From NCBI GenBank assembly GCA_012934845.2, contig WNNJ02003839.1, positions 310,001 through 374,000 on the forward strand: a stretch of 64,000 nucleotides of DNA, read 5' to 3'. The notes below the pieces were generated by a model. That model did not search any database and was not told the origin of the DNA. It saw nothing but the letters and a program-made list of their open reading frames with translations. Shown here piece after piece: positions 12,928 to 23,844 of the stretch (within the stretch, counting starts at the first letter, position 1; every line of letters begins with the position of its first letter). A program made the position numbers and the translations under genes. Source of the DNA: Pomphorhynchus laevis. Lineage: Eukaryota; Acanthocephala; Palaeacanthocephala; Echinorhynchida; Pomphorhynchidae.

Positions 12928-13621
12928 AAACTTCATATAGACTTCATAAATTTCATATTTTAGACTTAACCAGTCTAAAATTCTTCAGCTTGAACTTGCT
13001 CACTTGGATCTGAATCAAATATGTCACATACTTTCAAACCTATTCCAGCTGCAAATCATATAAAACTTCATGTTTTTCATTTTGCAACCCATCTCTTTTG
13101 TTTCTTGTTTAGTATAAGGTTATAGCTTACTCTTCGAAGACCTAAGAGGCAATATATTAATTAGATTTTGGACATTTTCATTGACATATTTTCATTGACT
13201 ATTTCATATTTTTGTCAAATATGTGCAATTCAACAGTCTACAATTTCAACTTATTCTAAATATCGCAATCCGTACTTCATTTTGTTGATTTGATATTTCT
13301 ATAAACCTGTAAACAAATGGCAAAAATATGAAATAGTCAATGAAAATATGTCAATGAAAATATGTCAATGAAAATGTCTAAAATCAAATTAATATATTGC
13401 CTCTTAGGTCTCCGAAGAGTAAGCTATAACCTTATACTAAACAAGAAACAAAAGAGATGGGTTGCAAAATGAAAAACATGAAGTTTTATATGATTTGCAG
13501 CTGGAATAGGTTTGAAAGTATGTGAAATATTTGATTCAGATCCAAGTGAGCAAGTTCAAGCTGAAGAATTTTAGACTGGTTAAGTCTAAAATATGAAATT
13601 TATGAAGTCTATATGAAGTTT
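12928..13621. repeat. Long fold-back: 287/301-bp arms, 106-bp loop
   Basis: Left arm 12928-13214 is almost identical to the reverse complement of right arm 13321-13621, over practically its whole length. The main difference is one extra 14-bp unit (AAAATATGTCAATG) in the right arm, plus a few substitutions. The 106-bp spacer is unrelated. The arms have no open frame and match nothing else in the window. A transcript would form a nearly perfect hairpin of about 290 bp. The right arm ends within about 30 bp of the Penelope-like 3' region. It could be a fold-back transposon, a palindromic duplication or a dsRNA-producing locus. Confidence 0.85.
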
Positions 13622-13649
13622 TAATAATAATAATTAAATAATAATAATA

Positions 13650-15061
13650 AAATAAATAATTGTTTTTAGATTTTTTATAATTTATATCAAGTTAAAATAA
13701 AAAAATTGAACTTTAAAAAATGCCATTTTTATGAATTGACTAATAAATAACAGACGTTTGTATCAGAATAAGAATTAGAGGTCATCAGGAGGAACTGCTA
13801 TGCTATCAGGTTTCGGCCCCTAACTCCTCTACTTAACATGGCAACGGGGCCAAATACATGCTAATGATGTATTTCCTCTGATAAAACTATCTAGTATCTT
13901 ATTCTAATACAAAGTATATTATTTATTATCCATCCATAAAAATTTGCCACTTAAGAGTTTAAATTTATTCTTTATATTATTGTGTTGATTTATATATTTT
14001 ACTATTTTCTGCTTGATGTTATTTTTATAGTAACCTAGTTTAAAATATGCATCTATTAAATTATTTAAATGATTTTGAAGAAAGCCAATATCATTACAAA
14101 TTGTTGCAATTCTTAAAATTTCATTATTTAATGTATTATATTTTATATTATATGGTATGCATGAATGCTCATGCAAAAATATGTTTCTTGTAAATTTAAA
14201 TATGTCATCTTTACGATATAAATTAATAGTAGTTTTAGTTAATGTTAATTTAATGTTCATATCTAGATATACACCTTCTTTATCATTAATATTGGTTTTG
14301 TTAAGAATAAGGCTTTCTGGATAAATGTGCTCACTAATTGAATAAAAATTATTAGAATTAAATACACATATATCATCAATGTATCGAAACATACATTTCA
14401 TATATTTATATTGTTTAGATTTATTTTTTACAAGTATGAACAAATTCAAATTCTATAAAGCTTAAAAATAAGTCAGCTATAATTGGGCTACTATTACCTC
14501 CCATTGGAACACCTTTTATTTGTCTAAATATAGATGTCCCTACTATTAAACAATTTTGATTTATCAAAATATTTAAGGATTCTATTAATTCAATTTTATC
14601 AATATATTTATATTTACTTGATGGTTTTATTTTTGTTAGATAGGCGTTATAGTTATTATAAAATATATGTGTATATCTTTTTCCGAATATAAGATTAATT
14701 AATTTTACTAACGCTTCTTTAATATCTACTAAATCTAGATTTGTATGAAACGTACTAAAATCGTATGTATTTATATTTTGAAAATTTATTCCTTTTGTCT
14801 GTTCTAAAAATTCTTTTGTAGAATTAATACTGAAATAGTGTTTTATACCAGTATTAATTTTGATTACCTTACAATATTTTTGAAGTGTGCTTTAATTACT
14901 TTAAGTATTTTATTCATATAGACATAAAGTGGTTTTAATGTACATTTAAACGCACTACATATGAACCTAGGTTTTATTGGATTTTTATGTAATTTTGGAT
15001 TGCAATATAATATAGTATCTTTCACTTTCAAGACCTTTATTACTTTGCCTCTATTGTACAA
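13650..15061 (-). mobile_element. Penelope-like retroelement with RT and 3' region
   Basis: On the minus strand the order is RT start (PKLHKNPIKPRFICSAFKC, about 15000-14900), palm motif A (YDFSTFHTNLDL, near 14760), motif B (KGVPMGGNSSPIIADLFLSF, near 14500), motif C (MFRYIDDICVFN, near 14380) and a long thumb ending KFLWMDNK at 13919. PKLHKN, the MGG/MGT motif B and R-Y-I/V-D-D are typical of Penelope-like RTs. No GIY-YIG endonuclease was found here. The copy is no longer a single open frame. Its 3' region (13918-13650) carries a conserved GC-rich island repeated at 58.8 kb. It is a fossil; whether the subfamily is the Naiad type is unknown. Confidence 0.75.
13776..13874 (-). ncRNA. Conserved structured island in Penelope 3' region (copy 1)
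   Basis: In a strongly AT-rich setting this island holds interleaved complementary blocks (plus-strand positions): TAGAGG 13776-13781 with CCTCTA 13826-13831; CTGCTATG 13795-13802 with CATGGCAA 13837-13844 (imperfect); GGCCCC 13815-13820 with GGGGCC 13846-13851. A hairpin AAATACAT...ATGTATTT (13852-13874) follows. Read in the element's sense strand the order is hairpin, GGCCCC, the second helix strand, a short UAA/UUA helix, GGGGCC, then the closing strand: a nested pseudoknot. The topology recalls HDV-like self-cleaving ribozymes but the segment usually forming P4 and the catalytic joining region is only about 12 nt, so ribozyme activity is a guess. Confidence 0.4.
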
Positions 15062-16686
15062 ATTAAAAAATATACATCTGCACCTATTTTACGCTTCATA
15101 GATGTGCACACCATTTTCATTTTATACCAAGAACCATGTAAGAATGAGGAACTTTGTTTAGAATAATTACATTATATTGATACATTGAATTAGTTTAGAA
15201 AATTTCCTACCAATATCAATTAAAATTTAGTGTCTAAGGAATTTTATTTCAATTTTACTTTATATAGGTGTATATATTAGATCAATATGTAAGTGCATAT
15301 GTATTCACAAACTTTTATTATTTTTTTTCAATTTGTAAATAATATTTGAAATATTAATTTTAAAATATTAGTTTCAAATAATAAAACATTAAATACTTCA
15401 AATATAAATCTACTACAAAAATAAATCAACAAAATCTAAAGCAGAGAAGCTTCCAACAGGCATGACGCGTTTAATTGCTTAATTTAACTTTTAATTGTTT
15501 AATTTTTAATTATTAAAATTTAAAAAAAAATTTCGACGGATCGTTATGATTGATGCTGTTAATTGATACTGATGCTATCAATTAGCGGCTGACATATTCT
15601 CAATGAATTTTCAAACTTTTTATAGTTTCGACTTTATGGATTAGATAAATTAAAGCCTTTAATCTATATGGTGGCATAAATACTCTTGCTAATGTTTCGC
15701 TAATTTCTTTTTAGGCTATAATTTCTAGTAGCACATTACTAAACACATCCGTTTTCAACGAGTAAAACCAATCCATTTTTACTTTACCTGTACGTTTTAA
15801 ATGTGTTCACTTTAACGTGTACACATTATACTAACATTGTCTGAGATTCATAAGCATTATGTTTTTCAACTTTACTTTATATATGTGTATATATTATATC
15901 TGTATATGTGTATTTAGATAAACTTTTAATTGTTTAATTTTTAAACAATTTAATTAAATTTTAAATTAATAAATAAATAGCGCTTATTAAATATTGGACA
16001 AATAGTGTATATTGTCTTCCAATGTGTTTAAATATTTTCTGCTAATATTTAAATTAGTTAACTATTTTGTTTGATTATTTCTTTATTATTTCATTTTATT
16101 AATAATCTAATTATATTCAAATTACAATATTTCAATGTATTTAAATATCAAATATTAAAATTTTAAGCAATTATTAATCAATTGAATAAATAGTGTAAAT
16201 TGAATAAATAAAGTTTATAAAATACATTTATATATTATATTATATAATATATATTACATAAATATATAATAACTAAATATTCTAACTTTCAAAAATAAAA
16301 ATGTCGCATGACTATAAAACTAATGTCCCTATAGATTTGTGTAGGAGGATTATAAATATGGCACTAGTATCGATATTTGCATCAGATTTTTTGCAAACTC
16401 AACTTTTGTGTGATATTCTTATGAGTTTTGCAATTCATCAGACACTAAATTTAAATTAATAAATAATTTTGATATGAATTTATTTTTTTGTATTAATTTG
16501 TTTTTTATTGTGAGCAGTCAAAACAGCCTTATGGATATGACCTGTAGTAATAATATTTTTTAATATCAATATTTTTATGTAAAAATTGAATTTTAGAGTT
16601 ATGGATTTTTGTATTGTCAATTTATCCTTGATTTTTATACCACGCAACAATTGATGAATTTGACTAAAAATAAAATAGACGTTTTT
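15062..16686. other. AT-rich intergenic DNA
   Basis: Simple AT-rich sequence; the first part may be upstream remains of the Penelope-like element. No gene seen. Confidence 0.5.
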
Positions 16687-16899
16687 TCATCTCTTAAGCA
16701 TAAGAATAAGCGCATTCATCATTCCGAATGACAGATCGTTATATATTAATGCTTTATGTACTTGACAACAACAATCTCTTGAAATGGAAAAATAAAAGTA
16801 CACAAGATTTTGCTTTTCAACCATTGGTCCGGGTGTCGGGTTGTAGAGGCCGTGTACGAACCAAACTACTTTAAACATTGCGATCTCTTTCGATAGTAG

Positions 16900-17250
16900 G
16901 TGTTCTTCGGCCAGTTTCGAGGTTTGATATCTTTAGTATCGAGATCTACCTTGATGTATCTTTCCAGAGTCCGGCCTGGGCTCAGGTAACTTCCATTTCC
17001 TTCTGTAACTAAAAGTCTAAGAGACGATAGCTATTCGCTCACTTAGTTAAACCTCTCTACCACGAATAGTAAACAGAAACATGTAAGTATCCATACACCC
17101 GCATGCCGTTGCTTTCCGGTAATAACTCCCGAATAGTTTTGGTCCATCCTTAATCCAAAAGTCATCCGGTCAGCGGTGAGTTGACCATTGTTCACCTCTC
17201 CTAATTTATTTTTTGTAAATTTGTTTCTTGTCATTTTCATTGTTTTGATT
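16900..17250 (-). mobile_element. RTE-type LINE, endonuclease-domain fragment
   Basis: The minus-strand frame contains LTADRMTFGLRMDQNYSGVI and then TGKQRHAGVWI, matching the middle of the RTE apurinic-type endonuclease (W/L-x-L-x-YSG...AGVGI). Continuing, ERIAIVSLRLLVTEGNGSYL follows, with a stop between. The reverse transcriptase is not present. A second fragment of the same domain lies at 61070-61298. The upstream flank (higher coordinates) is the 136-bp tandem array. Confidence 0.6.
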
Positions 17251-17795
17251 TTGTTTGTTCGGATATCTCCCGTTCCTGATATCCCTTGATGATCCAGCAT
17301 CGCTACTGTAATGAAACATGCCTCTATGACTCTCTTCCGCCTTTTCGTCCATTGTCTAATCTGCTGTTAGAGTCATCAGAGTGTTTTTGTTTGTTCGGAT
17401 ATCTCCCGTTTCCGACATCCCTCGATGATTCAACATCGCTACTGTAATGAAACATGCCTACATGACTCTCTTCCGCTTTTTCGTCCATTGTCCAATCTGC
17501 CATTGGAGTCATCGAAGTGATTTTGTTTGTTCGGCTATCTCTCGTTCCCGGTATCGTTTCATGATCCAGCATCTCTACTGTAAGAAAACATGCCTCCTTG
17601 ACTATCTTCTGCTTTTTCGTCCATTGTCCAATCCGCCGTTAGACTCATCGGAGTGATTTTATTTGTTCGGCTATTTTTTGTTCCTAATGTCGTTTGATGA
17701 TCCAACATCGCTACTATAAGGAAACAGGCCTCCTTGACTTTCTTCCACATTTTCATCCATTGTCCAATCCGCCGTTAGAGTCATTGGAGCGATCT
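17251..17795 (-). repeat. 136-bp tandem repeat, four units
   Basis: The block (T/A)TTGTTCGG and its context begin at 17251, 17387, 17523 and 17659, exactly 136 bp apart. Units differ by a few substitutions. Since 136 is not a multiple of three, frames shift at each unit, so coding by the array as a whole is unlikely, although every unit shows a local frame with MLDHE/Q...RTNKI. The array abuts an RTE endonuclease fragment in the right orientation to be a 5' UTR made of promoter-like monomers, as known in mouse L1; that role is inference. Confidence 0.8.
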
Positions 17796-18363
17796 GAGAT
17801 AGTCTGTGAAATGACTATCCCTACGGCTGATACAAGCCGGTTAATCATTTAGCCGCCGATCGACTAATGTCGAATAGACGTTGCCTAGGTCGCTCCATAA
17901 AGAGGCTAACTATCAATAGGTGTAAGCTTAATACTCGATCAACTGGCGCATAGCGGCCCATTGTAAAAATCAGTTTTCTAAATTTAATTTCTACCGAAAG
18001 GGGATCTAGCGGCTTTTTATGTGTTTGGCAAATTAATAAATGACACCAATTAGTCATAATATTAAAATTGTAAGAAAAAATAATTAAAACGTTTAGGCCA
18101 TGTAATTTTCAAATTTGTCATCCTATGCAGATAGTTTCTTCTACCTCTCGGGCATAAGAATAAGCTCATTTCTCAATCCGAAACTTTTCTATCATATTTT
18201 ATGAGTTTTGAAATAAATCTCTTTATACACTAAATTTCAGCTGCTATTCACGATTGTTATTTGTTACAAAAATAATACTAATTTTTTTAATTAAGAATAT
18301 TTTCATAATTTTAATATTATGGCTTATTGGTGTCATTTATTAAGTCGTCGAGTACATAAAGCA

Positions 18364-18367
<4 letters not shown>
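17796..18367. other. Unassigned DNA
   Basis: A moderately GC-rich patch (17800-18060) gives way to AT-rich sequence. No domain or repeat recognised. Confidence 0.4.

Positions 18368-18422
<55 letters not shown>
18368..18422. repeat. (AT)n microsatellite
   Basis: An uninterrupted AT dinucleotide run of roughly 50 bp. Confidence 0.95.
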
Positions 18423-18716
18423 CAAATGATAAATATAATTATTTATCATTGAAATATGAAGGGAAATAAAAATAATTGAATCTTATCTTTGATTTTTCGT
18501 TGATCTATCAAAATGTGCGCTGCTAACAATGAACGTGAGGATTGTAAAGAGTTCCAACTAGGTGTGCCAATTCATCATGACGGAGTTAGATACCCTGTAA
18601 GTTATGTTGGATCCAATGAACTTATTTAGACAAATATCAAGTCACGGATAATTACATGGACTAGATTATTAGATAAGTTAAACTATATTTCGTAAACGAA
18701 ATATATGTAAAAATTG

Positions 18717-18752
18717 ACAAGCCTTGCCGCACATGTACGGCATGGCTTGTCA
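18717..18752. repeat. GC-rich hairpin
   Basis: GACAAGCC-T-TGCCG faces CGGCA-T-GGCTTGTC across an 8-base loop: 13 pairs with one T/T mismatch. It stands out against the AT-rich surroundings; a palindrome TATATTTCGTAAACGAAATATA-like lies about 20 bp upstream. The neighbouring LINE begins soon after, so it may belong to that element. Confidence 0.6.
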
Positions 18753-18779
18753 CTTTTAGATATTAATATTGTGTGTGAT

Positions 18780-19845
18780 CCAAACTATTCTTACGAGTTC
18801 TTATCGTTCAATATTAGTAAGGCTTTATTGATGTCAAAATTTGAATGTAGTATCGATCTTCATGCGTTCCACTCAAGTTTGATATATTGAAGATCCTCCT
18901 TGCAAGTTGCTGATCGTCCGGTTACTTTCGCTTTTGTGTGACTTTAATCTTCCAAAGGCCAAATTCGGTCTTAGACCTTGTATTTACCCAGCGCATTGCG
19001 ATATTGTAAATTTACATTATGTTCCTCCAATTGGCAGTAGTGATCACTGTGTTCTTTAATTGAATTCCAGTCTAGTCTACACGGCAATTCTGTGCCAAAT
19101 TTGGTGCTGAAAAAGAGTGTTTGGTTTAATAAATAGTTGTGATTTGTTATCAACATTTCGCAATCTTATTCCTCACAATCTACATTGTTCTACGATTACC
19201 TACGGTCGTTAAACGCTAAGCTATTGCAAATATCTGATATTTTTGCTCTCTCACGTCATGTACGAGCTCAATCCTTTCGTCCGTCTTGGTTAGATTAGGA
19301 ACCGCTATCGGTCATAAAATTTCGTAATAAATGGTGGAGTTGGTCCAGGTATGACTCTATTCTCAGTGTTCATTATAATTATGTTCGCAATCTTTGCAAT
19401 AGAATAAAAAGCAAAAGACGACAGTTTTTTGAGAAGGAGATTGAGTCGAGTATATTATAGCATCCAAAACGATTTTGGTTATATGTTAGAAAGAGTTGAA
19501 CTTTACCTTTAGAAATAAACTATATTCAAACGGTTAATGGTGTCTTACATGGTGAACACATTATTGCTGAAACTTTGGCAGATTCTTTTAACTGTGTCTG
19601 ATGATACTCTCGATTTGATTGGGTTCGCGTCTATGTTATCATCGAAAACTTTAGCCAATGACATATATTCTATTCAGTATAACGATGCATATACTGAAAT
19701 TTTAAAATTGATTTGGTTGGGTCGGCTGTGCCCGACGGTATTTCACCTTTTTCTCAGTTCGTATTTTAGCTCTAGTGCTATGTGGTGACTTTACAATTAT
19801 TTTGTTACAATTTAAGTCATTCATGGATTTCTGCAATATGAATCT
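18780..19845 (+). mobile_element. CR1/Jockey-like LINE fragment (endonuclease C-terminus to RT start)
   Basis: Reading in plus, near 18940 there is LLCDFNLPK, the GDFN-type endonuclease motif; near 19030 PPIGSSDHCVL, the SDH catalytic motif; then the post-endonuclease linker (KWWSWSRYDSILSVHYNYVR, KRFWLYVRKS near 19470) and the pre-RT region (ETLADSF near 19570). Stops and frame changes interrupt it. It ends where a subfamily A LINE starts at about 19858. Confidence 0.65.
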
Positions 19846-19857
19846 TCATGATTATTC

Positions 19858-21410
19858 GTCATTTATCCTGGCCAAAGTATCCACGTAGCTCTCTCGCAAA
19901 CCCGTATCCACCCCATCTCACTCTTCCCAGCCCCGCCTCATCCTCCCGGAACACTTTCATATTCTCCCTGTCTAACCTACCGACGTATCATTCGTCCTTA
20001 TGCTCTTGCTATCAAAACAGCACCTGTCAATCCGCTGCATACCCCCATATTTAAATCCATATGCTCAACGATATACCCTTTCCTAGCCACCATCACCATG
20101 TTTAACTGGTCCATCTGCAGCCGTATCTTCCCTTTACACTAAAAATCCGCCAACGTTCGTCCCCTCCTTATAAAGCAATCACTCGATCCCTCCCTTCCTT
20201 CTAGCTATCGCCCCATTTCACTTCCTACTCTTTTTAAGCTTTTAGACTGCCTCATTTAATAAAGATCAACATTTATCTTAATCTCCATTGGTCGATGATA
20301 CCTTCGACATCGTCGACCACTCTGTCCTCCTTTCTCGCATTTGTTATGATTACGGCTTTTCTTCCTCCTTCTTAGCATGGTTTTCCTCATATTTATCCGA
20401 TTGTTACTTTCGCTTCTGTTCTAATGCATCATCATTCCATCCCAATTTTCAGCAGGGTCCCACAAGGTTTATTCCCAGATCCTCTGATTTTCTCTCTTCT
20501 GCTTAGAGATATCTCTCCGTTTACTAAACCTTACTCCGTTAACGTCATGCAATAAGCCGATAACATACTCATCTATGCTTATTCACCCGCCCATCGCATA
20601 TACGATATCGGCATTTCTGGTTCCAACTGACTTTCTTCTATCTATAAACGTCTCTCCCGTCATCTCGTTCTAAACCACGACAAGTCCAAAATAATGTGGA
20701 TCCTCTCCCGTTAACCTAACATATCTTCTATCCCAGAATTTTTTGCCTAATCTATCATCCCCATAGTCCATAATCTCACATTCTTAGGCTTCCATTTCGA
20801 TGATCACCTTCCCTTTAGACCCTTCGTTCGTGACAATGTCCGATCGTCTAACTTAATTCGTCGTTACATCCGCCGTTTCCGCCCAAAATAGACTTTCGTT
20901 CTTGTGGCTCGTTTTTTTATCGCTTCTCTTCCCTAAAATCGATAACTGCCGAACTTGATTTCGCAAATTCTCCAAAACCCATCATCCTACCCCTACAACG
21001 AATCATAAACTCTACCGTTCGAGTGCTCCGACGTCTCCATAGTTTCAACCGCAATCCACACATTTTGCCCGACTTTCATGGTCCACCATCCATATCAGCA
21101 TCCAATTCCACCTTCTTAATCTCCATTGTTCATCAACCTCTATTTCTTAGACGGTACTCGGCCCACCTCTCTCTATCACTGCGTTCATGTCATTACCCTT
21201 ACTCCACGTTCCCGATTACTCCAACAACTACAATCTTCGATCCTTCCTCATCACCGTTCCCTTGCCTGGAATCAGCTTCCACTCGACGTCCGCCGTGCTT
21301 TCTACTTTATCACATTTAAATACCTCCTCCATTCCCACCACCTTCTTGACACATGACATAGATTTTTTGTTATGATCATGTAAGCGTGTGCCGGCACACA
21401 GTTACCACTT
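19858..21410 (+). mobile_element. CR1/L2-like LINE, subfamily A, second copy
   Basis: The same ORF2 segments as the 5.3-kb copy appear in plus order: WPKYPRSSLA linker (19870), TFDIVDHSVL palm (20300), the QGP... core and a decayed YADD region (20460-20600), LRRYIRRF-like thumb (20850) and YSNNYNLRSFLITVPLPG (21200). The 3' end (21360-21410) carries the subfamily's palindrome GTGTGCCGGCACAC at 21386-21399. Multiple stops and frameshifts make it inactive. Confidence 0.8.
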
Positions 21411-21429
21411 AAAAGTAGATCCTTTATAA

Positions 21430-22246
21430 AGTTCATCGAAAACTAGAAGCTTTTATTGGCTGCCTAAGGTACATAAGGGTCTAAACTCCTTTCCGGAAAG
21501 ACCTATGGTGAACTGTATAGGGACTCGAACTATATATGGTGAACTGTATAGGGACTCGAACTATATATGGTGAACTGTATAGGGACACGAACTAACAAGT
21601 TCAGAAGCAGTTTTTTCATAAAGGATACTGATCTTATCCTTCGTAACAATGTACTGGAATTTGACGATAAAATGTACATTCAATCCCAATTCACTGCGAT
21701 GGGTACTCCCATAGCACCTACGTACGCTATTTTTTACATGGAAATGTTTGAAGCGGATAAGATTAAGACATCTCCAGTAAAGCTACATACATGGCTACGT
21801 TATATTAATAATGCTCTGTTGATATAGACCGATGGCGAAGAGAACATTTTCTAATTTTTATACTGATAAATGATGGACCAATAACGTTTACCTGTGATCG
21901 TTCTGAATCAGCTCACTTCCTGGACGTGACAATCGAGCGAGTGAAAATATAAGGTCAAAAAGATTTTCACACAAAACTCTTAAGGAAGCCGCAGTCCAAT
22001 GCTATGTATTTGCATGACAAAAGTGATCATAACAGAAGTACGAAACGATCATTGATACTGAAAGAGACACGACGTATAATTAAATTATCCATCATGCTAA
22101 CGGCACGGTATGAAGCCATACAAACAATTAAAAGCGATTTCCTGAAACGAGAATATGCAAACCTCGAAATATACCGTGAAATTCGCAAAGCGGACAAACT
22201 TAATAGGAACGAATTGCTCCTTAAACGCAGAACTAGGGAATTATAA
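21430..22246 (+). mobile_element. Second type of Penelope-like element, decayed RT
   Basis: Plus-strand frames read YWLPKVHKG...NSFPERPMVNCIGTRT (RT start), then AMGTPIAPTYAIFYMEMFE (motif B) and WLRYINNALLI, where the usual RYIDD is RYINN. Further on come HFLDVTIERV and LLRKPQSNAMYLH, the motif D/thumb region with its R/K-K-P signature, and a basic C-terminal tail to 22246. Motif B differs from the 14-kb element (MGT rather than MGG), so this is a distinct lineage. No GIY-YIG domain is seen. Confidence 0.65.
21505..21597. repeat. 31-bp tandem repeat, three units
   Basis: ATGGTGAACTGTATAGGGAC starts at 21505, 21536 and 21567. It sits inside the Penelope-like RT start, duplicating residues around VNCIGTRT, and is not in frame-preserving length. 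Confidence 0.85.
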
Positions 22247-22261
22247 ACGGTAGCTGTTTTT

Positions 22262-23750
22262 CAAAACGCGTACAAGCTGCACGCTTACAAGTCAACTAAA
22301 AAATGAAAGAGTCAAGCAAATAAATTGTTTAAATGGGATCGGATTTGGCGTTTGAAGCACTGCAGGGAAGCTGATTGTCGTATATAAATGGGCAGATTTT
22401 CCATGATAGAGAAGTAGCCACGAGGAAGGAGCGGAGTCCAAAGAAGGTAGAGTAGTTTGGGACATAAAAAGAAGGGAATTACAGGAACGCAAGAACATTA
22501 AACAGGACGAGAATTAAGAAGAAAAATAAGGTTGGGAAATGAAGGTGTATGAAAAGTTACAAGGCGAAAAGCAACGAGAAGAAGATGAGTTGGAAAATAG
22601 ACTAAGACAGTAAACAAGTCTTGAGAAAATGAGAGAATATATAAGAGTCATAAATGAAGAGAAAACGATCAATCTACTAATTCGACGGAAGTTGCGGAGT
22701 ATCAAGGTAGATGAGCGTACTTTATCTCTAACGAAAGGTTTAAGTGAAAGTCGGTTGTCGAAATGGAAGCCTAGGAAAACGAGATTATCAACGATAGGAA
22801 GAATTGTAGAATTTAATGATACGTAGGGAGGTTCGAAGCCGAGGCGTCGAGGTAGGATCCACATAATTTTAGATTTATCAGGATTCAGAAAAAGCCGAAG
22901 GGAAAAAAGGCAAAGGATTCAGAAAAATGCAAAGGGCCTAATACGGAGCCTTGTGGAACACCGGAGGGGATAGACGAAGGATGGGATAGAGAATAGTTAG
23001 AACAAACGCGAAAAGTACGGTTTGATAGATATGAAAAAACTAAGCTACGGTGGGTAAAGAGAAGCCATAATCATGACGAAGGCGATGGAGAAGAATCGAG
23101 TGATCGACGATGTCAAAAGCAGACGATAGATCAAACGAAACTATGACACTACATAATTTATGTTCGCGCGATATGAGTAAGTCGTTATAAACTTTAAGAC
23201 ATGCAATTTCGGTAGAGTAATTAGAGCGAAAAGCGGCTTGGAAGGGAGGAAATAAGTTAGAGGAAAAGATATATGTATTAACTTGCTTAAGAACGAGACG
23301 CTCAAGGAGTTTAGAGAGGGTTTGGAGAAGTGAGATGGGACTGTACGAAGATGGTATTGAGGAGTCGAGAGATTGTTTTTTGATGAGAGGACGAACAGTG
23401 GCGCATTTCCTGATGGAAGGAAATGTACGGCTACGGATGGACGAGTTGAACAATGTGGTTAGGAAGGGTAAGATAGAGGAGCAGATATTTTTAAGCAAGT
23501 GAGTGGGAATTGGTCAGAGTGAGAGGTTTTATTAAATCATAACAGCAGAACCGAAGAAACTTCATCAGACGAAACGGAAAGAAGGTGGAATAGTTCTGGG
23601 AGGGAAGTATTTTAAGAGAAGAGTGGGTACAAGAGGGCTATGAGTAGTAGGGAAAGTAAATTAGATAGCTTAGTTTGTAGATAAGAAGAAAATTCAAATA
23701 AAAGAAAATTCACTACGAAGATGGTCGTGAGGAGTCGAGAGATTGCTTAT
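22262..23750 (-). mobile_element. CR1/L2-like LINE, subfamily B, copy 1
   Basis: The minus-strand frame at 23498-23040 gives a long RT N-terminus: YSPISLLQTLSKLLERLVLK, QAAFRSNYSTEIACLKVYND and FDLSSAFDIVDHSILLHRLR, the classic CR1/L2 palm. Frame 22864-22514 gives NLVFLGFHFDNRLSLKPFVR and RNFRRISRL (thumb). The catalytic YADD segment between these is missing (about 22860-23040 is short). A second, shorter copy of the sequence near 23350 occurs at 23715-23750, so the upstream end is rearranged. 3' end at about 22262. Confidence 0.75.
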
Positions 23751-23844
23751 TTTTTATAAATAAAAAATATAAGACTAAATTTTAAAAAAGAAAAAGCCTT
23801 TATAAAGCCTTTCGTGAAAAGGCTTTTTTATGGTTTGACTAATA

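Noticed and set aside
13776-13874. Canonical hammerhead ribozyme in the Penelope island (CTGATGA and GAAAC on the sense strand)
   Set aside because: GAAAC precedes CTGATGA by 22 bases and the flanking helices do not fit any of the three hammerhead topologies.
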